Part shown: positions 9,801 through 18,000 of the stretch, piece after piece | How the letters are laid out: every line of letters starts with the position of its first letter | Numbering within the stretch: position 1 is the first letter of the stretch | Program-made: the position numbers and the translations under genes | Assembly: GCA_036251935.1 (NCBI GenBank) | Contig: CP133967.1 | Coordinates: 629,488 to 693,487 of the forward strand | Length of the DNA: 64,000 nucleotides | Source of the DNA: Orbaceae bacterium lpD04 | Lineage (GTDB): Bacteria; Pseudomonadota; Gammaproteobacteria; Enterobacterales; Orbaceae | Direction of reading: 5' to 3' | Notes under the pieces: model-generated | Told to the model about the DNA's origin: nothing | The model's database searches: none | What the model saw: only the letters and a program-made list of their open reading frames with translations

Positions 9801-9922
9801 AGTAATTTATATTGACGTGTCTGTGCCAGTGCAACATTCGGTGCAAAACCAAGAGTTGCAACAGTTGTGCCAGCCATACCTCCTGCGCAGATCTTGAAGA
9901 ACTGCCTACGGTTAAATAGCAT
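6845..9922 (-). CDS. fdoG: Formate dehydrogenase catalytic subunit (alpha), Cys-type
   Basis: Periplasm-facing molybdopterin-guanine-dinucleotide enzyme that oxidises formate to CO2. At 1025 aa it is close to E. coli FdoG (1016 aa). The N-terminus is a Tat signal (NRRQFFKICAGG), followed by a [4Fe-4S] motif with Cys 50, 53, 57 and 92. The active-site segment reads ARVCHGPSV with Cys 196 (codon TGT, 9335-9337), where E. coli FdoG and FdnG carry selenocysteine, so no UGA recoding is required. The downstream GRGAMTNNW and MGGNAAEAHPVGF blocks are typical. RBS AAGGAG precedes the ATG. It heads the operon; a perfect FNR box lies 133-146 nt upstream. Confidence 0.97.
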   Translation of the reverse strand: MLFNRRQFFKICAGGMAGTTVATLGFAPNVALAQTRQYKLLRSKETRNNCTYCSVGCGMLLYSRGDGAKNVVESIFHVEGDPDHPVSRGSLCPKGAGVLDYIKSENRVKYPEYRAPGSDKWQKISWNDAIDRIARLMKADRDKNLLEKNDKGTTVNRWTTTGWLVTSAASNETGWLAFKIARALGMLTLETQARVCHGPSVSSLAATYGRGAMTNNWNDIKNANVVIVMGGNAAEAHPVGFKWAMEAKIKNGAELIAIDPRFHRTASVADQYVPIRSGSDITFLLGVINYLITHDEVNHDYLLTHSNASLLVRDDYSFNEKDGLFTGYDEHTRKYDQSSWTYQTDENGYALRDKTLQNPRCVWNLLKNHVSRYTPEVVNNITGTPIDSFIHVCKSLASTKTNDRAATFLYALGWTQHSYGSQIIRCAAMIQLLLGNIGVMGGGINALRGHSNIQGLTDVGLLSNRLPAYLDLPKETQITFEQYIAEKTPKSFGPTEVNFWSNYPKYFVSFMKSMYGDHATKENNWGFDWLPKWDKTYDVLQFSKMMRDGNANGFICQGFNPLAAFPDKNAVRDGLSKLKFLISIDPMPTETAEFWKNYGESNDVDPSIIQTEVFRLPSNCFAEENGTIVNSSRWLQWHWAAANPPENAMPDPEIISRIFFRMKELYQEEGGPCQEPINNLVWDYKIPHEPSSEELAKEYNGRALADLKDANGNIIVKKGQQLSGFAQLKDDGTTSSGIWIFCGCWTEQGNQMARRDPTDPSGKGIHAGWAWSWPMNRRVLYNRASADSNGHPYDPNKLLIEWDGSSWVGNDVPDFIATLPPSSGAGAFIMNNDGLGGLFCLNRLVDGPFPEHYEPFETPISTNPLHPEQITNPVARIFKEDLARLGNAKEFPYVGTTYSITEHFHFWTQHARLNAIIQPQQFIEISENLANKKGIKLGDTVKVSSYRGYVKAKAVVTKRMPTLIVDGKEIETIGVPIVWGYTGQTKKGFLANGLTPTVGDANSQTPEYKSFLVNVEKVSSDTLTV

Positions 9923-10054
9923 GTGGACTCCTTAAAAAGTATGACATTAAAAATATTGCTTCATTTTTATTGATGGGATTAATCCCTTATTTTTATAATG
10001 ATAATAGTTATATTTGATAAAATAAAGGAAAAAAATAAATTAAAATAACAGTTT

Positions 10055-10068
10055 TTGATCTGCATCAA
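10055..10068 (-). promoter_or_regulatory. FNR-binding site upstream of fdoG
   Basis: TTGATCTGCATCAA is a perfect match to the FNR consensus TTGAT-N4-ATCAA. It is in the gap before fdoG, whose other neighbour reads away, so it most likely activates fdoGHI under anaerobiosis. No good -10 hexamer is seen at the expected class II distance, only A/T tracts, so the promoter geometry is uncertain. Confidence 0.7.
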
Positions 10069-10159
10069 ATTTTGCAAACAGGATAGTACAAAACATTAGC
10101 AAATACAGTTTTTATGTGGTACTCAAGTATTTTTTAGTAAAATTATTTTTCTTTCCATT

Positions 10160-11110
10160 CTAGTCATTTTGTACTTTATCTGAATACAGAGAATCATCTC
10201 CCTCTGGGCGCGTTTTAAATCGTCGATGGAGCCACATATACTGTTGCGGTGCTTTTAGTATTTCATTCTCAATTGCTTTATTCATAAATGTGGCAGCTGC
10301 AACATCATCATCTAGTGGATAATTTTTGAGAGGTGAGCTAACTGATACGGTATATTTACCATCGGCTCCACGTTTTGGCGTAAAAGGAATGATAGCGGGT
10401 TTACCAAGTTTAACTAAAATAGTTGTACCAACTGTTGTCGCGGCTTTATGTACTGCAAAAAAGGGTGCAAAAACGCTATTTTTGGGTCCATAGTCGTGAT
10501 CTGGGGCATACCAAACTAATTCACCATTTTTTAGAGCCCTAATCATCCCTTTAGTATTATAACGACCAATCATATACTTATTTGATTTTAAACGACCTTT
10601 TAATTGGACATAATCCATTACTTTATTATCGTTTGGCCTATAAACGCCAACTCCCGGATGAACCATGCCAAGTATTCTACCTCCAAGCTCTAAGGTTAAA
10701 AAGTGAATGCCAAGTAATAATACACCTTTACCTTCTTTTAGCATTTGCTGGATATAGTTATCGCCAATAATTATTGAATGCTTTTTTATCCGTTTATCAG
10801 ACCAAAACCATGCCATACCTGTTTCAAATATAGCTACACCTGTTGAGATAAAATTATCCCTTAGCATCTTTTCTCGCTCCTGTTTTGGCATATCAGGAAA
10901 GCAAAGTTTTAAATTTTGGCGGGCTGTCTCTTGGCGCTTATACATAATTTTAGGTATTAACAGACCTAACCCTTTACCTAATTGATAAATAATGGGATAA
11001 GGAAGTAATATAAGGGTATACCATACTCCAATACCCATCCAAGTTAACCAGTACTTGGGGTGGAGTAGGCTTTTTGTAAACCGTGGATAAATCTCTTGTG
11101 TAGTAATCAC
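10160..11110 (-). CDS. lpxL: Lipid A late acyltransferase, LpxL/HtrB family (copy 2)
   Basis: Inner-membrane acyltransferase that adds a secondary acyl chain to Kdo2-lipid IVA. The 316-aa chain has an N-terminal membrane anchor, the catalytic HX4E motif in GIHFLTLELG, and GVYRPNDN, YAPDHDYG and MWLHRRFKTRPEG, all characteristic of E. coli LpxL/LpxP rather than LpxM. The start is GTG at 11108-11110 with GAG six bases upstream. It is highly similar to the gene at 11359-12309, in the same orientation and separated by 248 nt. Which copy adds laurate, palmitoleate or myristate cannot be decided from sequence. Confidence 0.9.
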   Translation of the reverse strand: MITTQEIYPRFTKSLLHPKYWLTWMGIGVWYTLILLPYPIIYQLGKGLGLLIPKIMYKRQETARQNLKLCFPDMPKQEREKMLRDNFISTGVAIFETGMAWFWSDKRIKKHSIIIGDNYIQQMLKEGKGVLLLGIHFLTLELGGRILGMVHPGVGVYRPNDNKVMDYVQLKGRLKSNKYMIGRYNTKGMIRALKNGELVWYAPDHDYGPKNSVFAPFFAVHKAATTVGTTILVKLGKPAIIPFTPKRGADGKYTVSVSSPLKNYPLDDDVAAATFMNKAIENEILKAPQQYMWLHRRFKTRPEGDDSLYSDKVQND

Positions 11111-11358
11111 TGAATCTCAATTAACTAAATGAAAAAGAAAACAATTAAGTATCATCTATACATACTTAATAATATATAAATATTCTTTATTACATAAAAA
11201 TAACTTGATTTAAGTCTAACATACAATGGTATTAGCTAGAATTTGCCAGAAGTAAATCTTTTGTAAATCGTCGGTAAATTTTTGAATAATAGTCAGCGAC
11301 TAATCAGCTAGTTATTGACTATATGCAATATCAATAAAAATCTTTATCTAATATGGAA

Positions 11359-12309
11359 TTAATCACTCTGTACACTATCTGAATATAATGGCTTTTCGCC
11401 ATTAGGTCGAGTTTTGAAACGGCGGTGGAGCCACATATATTGCTCTGGCGCTTTTAATATTTCATTTTCAATTGCTTTATTCATAAATGTTGCCGCTGCA
11501 ATATTATCATCTAAAGGGTAATTTTCCAGTGCGCAAGTCACTGATAAAATGTATTGGCCATTTTTTTCACGCTTGGGCGCAAAAGGAATAATCGCGGGCT
11601 GGCCAAGTTTGACTAAAATAGTGGTACCTATTGTTGTCGCTGCCTTTTTCACTGCAAAAAAAGGTGCGAATACACTATTTTGAGCTCCATAGTCATGATC
11701 TGGTGCATACCAAACCAATTCACCTTTTTTTAAAGCACGAATCATACCTTTAGTATTATAACGATCTAACATATATTTGTTCGATTTTAAGCGTCCTTTT
11801 AGCTGGATGTAATCCATTACTAAATTATCATTAGGGCGGTATACACCAACCCCAGGGTGACTCATTCCAAGTATTCGCGCGCCTAATTCAAGCGTTAAGA
11901 AATGGATCCCTATTAATAATACACCTTGTCCTGCTTGCTGGGCTTGTGTTATATGTTCATCGCCCACAATTTTTGTATGTTTCTTTAGTCGTTTATCAGA
12001 CCAAAACCACGCGATACCTGTTTCAAAAATTGCCATCCCTGTGGAAATGAAATTTTCACGAAGCATTATTTCACGCTCAAGTTCAGAACTATTGGGAAAA
12101 CAAAGTTTAAGATTTTGACGAGCGGTTTCTTGGCGTTTACCAATCAATTTACGAGAAAGTAGCCCAAGTCCTTTTCCCATTTGATAAATCATTGGATAAG
12201 GTAGAAGTACTAATACATATAATAAAGTAATTCCTAACCACGTTAGCCAATAACGGGGATGAAGTAGTCGTTTAGTAAATTTGGCATGGATTTCTTGGTT
12301 ATTACTCAT
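11359..12309 (-). CDS. lpxL: Lipid A late acyltransferase, LpxL/HtrB family (copy 1)
   Basis: Paralogue of the protein at 10160-11110 and the same length (316 aa). The N-terminus HPRYWLTWLGI and the block GIHFLTLELGARILGM match E. coli LpxL closely; the HX4E catalytic dyad, GVYRPNDN and WYAPDHDYG are all intact. An ATG start is used. The tandem pair may supply the two secondary acyl chains of lipid A, usually done by LpxL and LpxM, or act at different temperatures like LpxL and LpxP. Role division is inference; no lpxM-like gene is seen in this window. Confidence 0.92.
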   Translation of the reverse strand: MSNNQEIHAKFTKRLLHPRYWLTWLGITLLYVLVLLPYPMIYQMGKGLGLLSRKLIGKRQETARQNLKLCFPNSSELEREIMLRENFISTGMAIFETGIAWFWSDKRLKKHTKIVGDEHITQAQQAGQGVLLIGIHFLTLELGARILGMSHPGVGVYRPNDNLVMDYIQLKGRLKSNKYMLDRYNTKGMIRALKKGELVWYAPDHDYGAQNSVFAPFFAVKKAATTIGTTILVKLGQPAIIPFAPKREKNGQYILSVTCALENYPLDDNIAAATFMNKAIENEILKAPEQYMWLHRRFKTRPNGEKPLYSDSVQSD

Positions 12310-12469
12310 ATTCTTTAATTATTCTAATAAATGAAAGAAATATTATATACATAATCCCAATAAAATTAAATTTTTCACTTTGAAAATATCTATTTATTTG
12401 ATTTTCCTTTTGTACTAAAAAGAACTAGTAAAAAATAAAATATAACAGTATTCTTTGCATAGTAAAGCG

Positions 12470-12572
12470 AGGGTGGTTCCCTTTTATCAAATAGCCTAAC
12501 TATTTGACTCGCGCTTACCGTGCTTTGTCTTACCAGCAAGGTTTGGGTCTTGTATACTAAAGGCTATTTGAT
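12470..12572 (+). promoter_or_regulatory. Structured leader before potF with mutually exclusive hairpins
   Basis: Segment 1 (12486-12497, ATCAAATAGCCT) can pair with segment 2 (CTATTTGA, 12500-12507) as an 8-bp stem with a 5-nt loop. Alternatively it pairs over 12 bp with segment 3 (AGGCTATTTGAT, 12561-12572). The two pairings exclude each other. A small AGGG/CCCT hairpin (12470-12482) precedes them. This is the layout of an attenuator or riboswitch-like leader, but no known riboswitch core was recognised and no T-run follows segment 3. Confidence 0.4.
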
Positions 12573-12653
12573 TATTAAATCTATTATCAAAGCGGCCCAG
12601 TCTGCCGTAAACAAGATTGTTATTCAATTTGCACTCTTTTGAGGTACGTGCGG

Positions 12654-13757
12654 ATGTTTAATATTGTTAACTGGTTAAAAGCTGCAATGGCTTTGATACT
12701 AATTTCATTATCGTTAAGTGGTTTTGCTAAAGATCGTCAGCTCTATATTTATAATTGGTCATCTTACATCGCGCCTGATACATTAAAAAATTTTGAAAAG
12801 CAAACCGGAATTAACGTCGTTTATGATGTTTTTGATTCCAATGAAATGCTTGAAGGTAAATTAATGGCAGGGAATACGGGTTTTGATTTAGTTGTTCCGT
12901 CCGATAGTTTTTTAGAACGTCAGACTAAAGTTGGTGTTTTTATGCCATTGGATAAAAATAAATTACCTAATTATCAAAATCTAGATAAGAATTTACTTAA
13001 AATGTTAGCTCAGCATGACCCAGACAATCGTTATGCTATTCCCTATATGTGGCTGACCACAGGGATTGGTTATAATGTTGATATGGTAAAGAAAACGCTT
13101 GGTGATGATGCTCCTATTGATGGCTGGGATTTAGTTCTTAATCCAATGAATTTAAAAAAATTATCAAATTGTGGGGTTGCTTTTTTAGATGCCCCAACTG
13201 AAATATTTCCAACTGTTTTGAATTATTTAGGATTAAACCCAAATAGCCAAAATCCAGATGATTACAAAATAGCAACGGAGCACTTAATTAAGCTTCGTCA
13301 ATCAATAACTTATTTTCATTCATCTAAACTTATTAATGATTTGGCTAATGGTGACATCTGCGTCGCAGTCGGTTGGTCTGGTGACATAATGCAAGCTATT
13401 GCCGCAACTAAAGAAGCTAATAACGATATTAATATTAAATATTATATACCGAAAGAGGGGGCAATTGCTTATTTTGATGTCTTTGCCATTCCAAAAGATG
13501 CTGAAAATATCGATGAGGCTTATGCTTTTTTAAATTACATAATGGAACCTAAAGTAATTGCTGACATTAGTAATCATGTTTTTTATGCTAATGCTGTAAG
13601 TAATGCTTATCCTTATTTAGATGATAATATTAAGCAAAATCCTGCTATATATCCATCACCTGAAATAATGGAAAAACTCTTTTCTTTACAAGTGATGCCA
13701 CCTAAAATTGATAAACTGATGACGAGAAGTTGGACAAAAGTTTTAACCGACCGTTAA
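12654..13757 (+). CDS. potF: Putrescine/polyamine ABC transporter substrate-binding protein, PotF-like
   Basis: Periplasmic polyamine-binding protein of 367 aa. The signal peptide ends near LSGFAKD. The mature chain (LYIYNWSSYIAPDTLKNFEK, VYDVFDSNEMLEGKLMAG, VAVGWSGD, IPKEGAIAYFDVFAIP) follows E. coli PotF almost block for block. The ATG at 12654 is chosen because GAGG lies nine bases upstream; in-frame TTG and GTG codons further up have no RBS. No potG, potH or potI follows: the next gene is bamE. The binding protein is therefore an orphan here and must use a transporter encoded elsewhere or act as a sensor. A strong terminator closes the gene. Confidence 0.93.
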   Translation: MFNIVNWLKAAMALILISLSLSGFAKDRQLYIYNWSSYIAPDTLKNFEKQTGINVVYDVFDSNEMLEGKLMAGNTGFDLVVPSDSFLERQTKVGVFMPLDKNKLPNYQNLDKNLLKMLAQHDPDNRYAIPYMWLTTGIGYNVDMVKKTLGDDAPIDGWDLVLNPMNLKKLSNCGVAFLDAPTEIFPTVLNYLGLNPNSQNPDDYKIATEHLIKLRQSITYFHSSKLINDLANGDICVAVGWSGDIMQAIAATKEANNDINIKYYIPKEGAIAYFDVFAIPKDAENIDEAYAFLNYIMEPKVIADISNHVFYANAVSNAYPYLDDNIKQNPAIYPSPEIMEKLFSLQVMPPKIDKLMTRSWTKVLTDR

Positions 13758-13767
13758 TTATATAATA

Positions 13768-13808
13768 ATGATAAAAAGCTGATTTTTTCATGTTCGGCTT
13801 TTTATCAT
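13768..13808 (+). terminator. Rho-independent terminator of potF
   Basis: Perfect 12-bp arms ATGATAAAAAGC (13768-13779) and GCTTTTTATCAT (13797-13808), beginning ten bases after the stop. The A- and T-rich arms suit either direction. Confidence 0.7.
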
Positions 13809-13885
13809 CATTCAATTACAAGTAGCGTTTAGTTAAAATATCAGCGATAATATGCCTCATTATTTGTAAGAATGGATTTTGCTAA

Positions 13886-14260
13886 ATGTTTTCATATCGT
13901 TCAATAACTGTGTTAGCTATTACAATGCTTCTATTAAGTGGATGTTCATTTGTCGATCGTTGGGTTTATAGACCTGATATTAATCAGGGAAATTATATTA
14001 CTCAAACGGAAGTTGATAAGTTAAAAGTTGGTCAAACAAAAGAACAAGTTGTTTATGTTATGGGCAACCCTATGTTATCGTCGGTATTTACTGATAATGT
14101 TTGGTATTATATTTTTCGTGAATTACCCGAACATGGTTATGTGAGTCAAAAAACCTATACAATTATTTTTGATCAAAAAGGTAATGTTACCGATATTAAA
14201 ACATCATCTTTAGGTAAAGAGAATCTTGAACAAATGGATAATGAAAAAGAACTCGATTAA
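13886..14260 (+). CDS. bamE: Outer-membrane protein assembly lipoprotein BamE (SmpA/OmlA)
   Basis: Small lipoprotein of the BAM complex that folds beta-barrels into the outer membrane. The 124-aa protein has a lipobox LLSGC with the acylated Cys at about residue 20. The SmpA/OmlA domain follows (YRPDINQGNYITQTEVDKLKVGQTKEQVVYVMGNPML ... WYYIFRE), close to E. coli BamE (113 aa). It stands alone between potF and the large autotransporter and is itself a factor such an autotransporter would need. Identification is firm. Confidence 0.96.
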   Translation: MFSYRSITVLAITMLLLSGCSFVDRWVYRPDINQGNYITQTEVDKLKVGQTKEQVVYVMGNPMLSSVFTDNVWYYIFRELPEHGYVSQKTYTIIFDQKGNVTDIKTSSLGKENLEQMDNEKELD

Positions 14261-15076
14261 TTGTGATTAGTTCAAAATATTATTTCATTGATTCTATAAG
14301 AAGTACGATTAAAAACTAAATGCGGTAAGAAGGTAAATTATTTAGATTGATTATTACTTTCTTGACCGCAACATTTATATTCCAATCCGGTGTTAAACAC
14401 AACTCATCTAGTAAGAACCCTATCATAATTATTAAATTTCAACCCTACTGAACGGTTTATTAAGAATTACCTTTCATAATGACCGCTTATTTTTTCATGA
14501 TGTTAATTATTAATCAAATTGAAAGCAAATAAAAACAATTGAATTTAAAATAAAAAAAAATCAATCAATTTAATTAATAGGTAAAAAAAAATCATATTAT
14601 CGTTTATAGTAAACGAAATTTTTGCAAAAAAGCAAGTAAGCAATTGTCTTTGCTAAGTGAGTTGATATTTTTTTCCAAAGTGGTTGCAAATTTCATCTTA
14701 CGCTAGGTTATGTAAAAAAAAATGTAAATGGTTTTTACTTTTTCTTTTAGTGTTTTTTCTTTATTTTTGCTATTTTTGGTTTGACTAAGCTATTTTTAAA
14801 ACATAAGATTGTTTTTTATATTGTTTAATACTTATCTGGCGCGATATATGGTGCTTCTTATGATTAGAGTGGAAATAGTTTTAATACATAGAAAGAAAGC
14901 AGATAAGTTACAAAGAAAAAATAAGTTTGAATAGAAAAAAGGCTATTTAAGTTAGTTTATTAATATTTTATGTAACTAATTGAAAATATTATATTTTACT
15001 AGATCTGGCACATTATCAAAATGATACGTAATGCGCGAGACAATACAGTAAGCACAATAAAAAGGTTTTGGATTGT
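14261..15076 (+). other. Long AT-rich non-coding region before the autotransporter
   Basis: No convincing coding frame is present in these 816 nt. The base composition is extremely AT-rich, with many A- and T-tracts (about 14530-14800). An imperfect inverted repeat lies at 14321-14370. Such a region is typical for promoters of silenced surface-adhesin genes bound by H-NS-like proteins, but no specific promoter could be assigned with confidence. Confidence 0.5.
14321..14370. repeat. Inverted repeat downstream of bamE
   Basis: Arms TGCGGTAAGAAGGTAA (14321-14336) and TTACTTTCTTGACCGCA (14354-14370) pair over about 15 bp with one bulge and one wobble. It could act as the bamE terminator or mRNA 3' end, although no T-run follows. 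Confidence 0.4.
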
Positions 15077-18000
15077 ATGAATAAAATTTATAGAGTTGTT
15101 TGGAGCACTGCACATAAATCATGGATAGTAACTAGTGAACTAGCCAAAGGTAAACAAAAATCATCTAATAGTAGCAAGCAAAAACTAACGCTAGCACCTA
15201 AGTTTAAAATACTTTCAGCTATTTTACTTATAAATAGTTCTATATATTCATCTTTTGTGTTTGCGGGTTCTTGCTCAGTTGCTAATCTTAGTCAATATTC
15301 TGCAGCACTAAAAAATGCCGATTGTACGGATATTTTATTGACAGGTAATATTGCACTTAATTCTGGACAGACTGTATTTGATTTTGGTACAAGAGATACA
15401 ATTAATATTGAGGGTAATAACCAGTACGCAATAACAAACCCTGGTTCTATGAAGGTGACTGGTGGCACTCCAACAAATCAAGTTGACCTTAATTTTAAAA
15501 ATCTTAGTTTGTCCTCAACTCTTGGTTCTACTAATTCAAATAATGTTCTATTGTATATCCCTAATGCGGCATCATACGTAAATGCAACCTTTGATCAAAT
15601 TAGCGCTATACCAAATGCAACTCTTGCTGTTATATCTAACAGCACATCTCAAGGTGCTGGCCTAGTTATTGGTAATACGACTAGTTCACGGGGGGCAACC
15701 TTAAGTGCATATGGGTCAAATTATAAATCCGGTTTTACTTATGATCAAAGTGCCTATAGTAAAATAACAATAGGTTCATTTCTTTCATCTAACCAAAATG
15801 ACATATTTTATAGTACCTCGAATAAGCAATGGGTTAATGGTAGTAAAATTGATTTTACAGGAAATTTAGATTTTTATGGTAGAGGCGATAATAGTAACTA
15901 TGCTTATGTTTTTTGGAATAATACTAACGACCTACTACAAAATCAGTTAACTTTTAAAGATGGCTCAAATGTTTCTTTTACCTTAGATTCAACGACTAAG
16001 CTGACTTCTGGTGATGGAAACGGTTCGGGTTATTCCTATGTGTTTGAAGATGGTGCGAGTTTTAAATTATGGAGTAAGCAAAACGTATTTGGTAGCCCGA
16101 CGGGTAATAACGTTGGCTTAAAAATGGGTACCTACGATAAAGAGACACAAACATTTGGTAGTGGCGCTAAAATTATCGTTGCAGGCGTTAATGGCGCTCA
16201 GCTTAGTGGCGATGGTTTTACCAACCTAGGTGGCAAAAACTATCAAGTTAGTGGTTCTTTATATAGCAGCAGTATTGTTAATAATGGTGAGTACAATAGC
16301 GGAGACGTAGTATTTAATCTTGCTGAAGGTTCTAAATTTAATGTTAGTGGCACGGGTATTAATGTATCAAAAAGCCAATATTTAAAAAATGCTTCTGATG
16401 TTATGACTGCAAATTCAAATGACAGTGGGATCTATATTCGCTCTGCAACAGATATTACCGCTGCAACAGGGATGAATGTAACTCATAATGGTAATGGCAC
16501 TGTTGTTATTAAAAATGTTGGTGATTTAAATACTACAGCTTCAGGTATTATATTAAATTCGACCTCAGGTAACACTATGACGGTTGATATGACAAAATCT
16601 GCTGAAGATTCTAAAGCGGGTGTCATCAATGTTAATGGCGGCAGCGGAATTGTTGCTGGTACTAATACAGCTAGTGGTAATGTTAATCTGAACATTTCAG
16701 GTGGAACGATTAATATTTCAGGCACGGCAATGGGTTTTAACTTTGAAAATAGTTCAAGTGCTAATTCTCACACGATTAAAGGTACCACCATTAATCTTGC
16801 CTCTGGTTCAACGGGTAAAGTGGTTAATAACACCTCATCTCATGTCACTTTACAAGATACTCATGTGAATGTTACAGGAGGTGTTGCATTCAATGAGTCA
16901 GATTTAACAAATGTGACATTTAGCGGTGATGATAATAGTGTAAACACGATCACTGTTCTTGGCAATGGTACAGGTTTTAACTTAAATACTAATTTGCAAG
17001 CAATTCAGTCACCCAATATTAATATCAATGTAACAGATAGCTCTGGTGTGGTTGGAACAACAGGAACAGGGACCGCGGTATCGATAGCTGGTGGTTCATC
17101 AGATGATATTATTAATGTTAATGATGGAATGCATATTAATGCTAAAGGCGCAACAGCTATTGCGATTAATGGTACCAATGGTAGAACGTTAGTTAATGCG
17201 GGTAGTTTGATTGGTAATATTGTTTTTAATAATGGTGATGTTAATAATACTATTACGAATGAAGGTACATTATCGGGTGGTATTTCGGCTGGTAATGGTA
17301 ATAATACCCTAAACTTAATGAAAAATTCTTTTACTGAAGGAACGGTAACATTAGGTAACGGTGATAATATCGTTAATATTCATAAAGGATCTGGCCTTAC
17401 TAATGTTACAACAGGGCTTGGTGATAATACATTTAATTTATATGATATTGACTCAACAAACTCAATTGGTACTTTAGATTCAGGGACAGGTAGTAATAAT
17501 ACACTTAATCTTTCCAATTCAGAGTTTACCGCTGAAAAATTAACACTTATAAAGAATTTTACTAATATCAATCTAACAAGTTCGACTATCGCTCTATTAG
17601 GTAAAGATAATTTAGCATCAGGTAACTTATCATTAGATAATACCTCTTTATTAACACTCACTAAAACTTATAATGATGATGTTGGCGTCTCTTTATCTGG
17701 GGCGGGTAATGTTAATCTCGAAAGTGGTGCAAATGCTACTTTAACACAAAATAGTTCAAGTTTTTCTGGTGACTGGAACGTTTTAGAAGGTTCAACGTTA
17801 AGTACCTCATCATCCGATCAATTAGGTTCCGGTACGATAAATATTGCCGGCGGATTAAATATTGGTCAAACCTCATTTAATAATAAACTGGTTGGCGCTG
17901 GTATAGTTACAGTTAATACTAATAAAAATAACTTTAACTTTGGCACCGGTGTCGGTAAAGCTTTTACCGGAACCGTTGATTTAACTAATACAAATTTTAC

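Noticed and set aside
12412-12430. TrpR-like pair of half-sites (GTACTA ... AACTAGTA) upstream of potF
   Set aside because: The half-site spacing is two bases longer than in real TrpR operators, and the region is A-rich enough for chance matches.
14317-14326. AAATGCGGT, similar to the Pasteurellaceae uptake signal core AAGTGCGGT
   Set aside because: Only two such near-matches were noticed in 64 kb (here and near 25152); real uptake signals would be far more frequent and exact.
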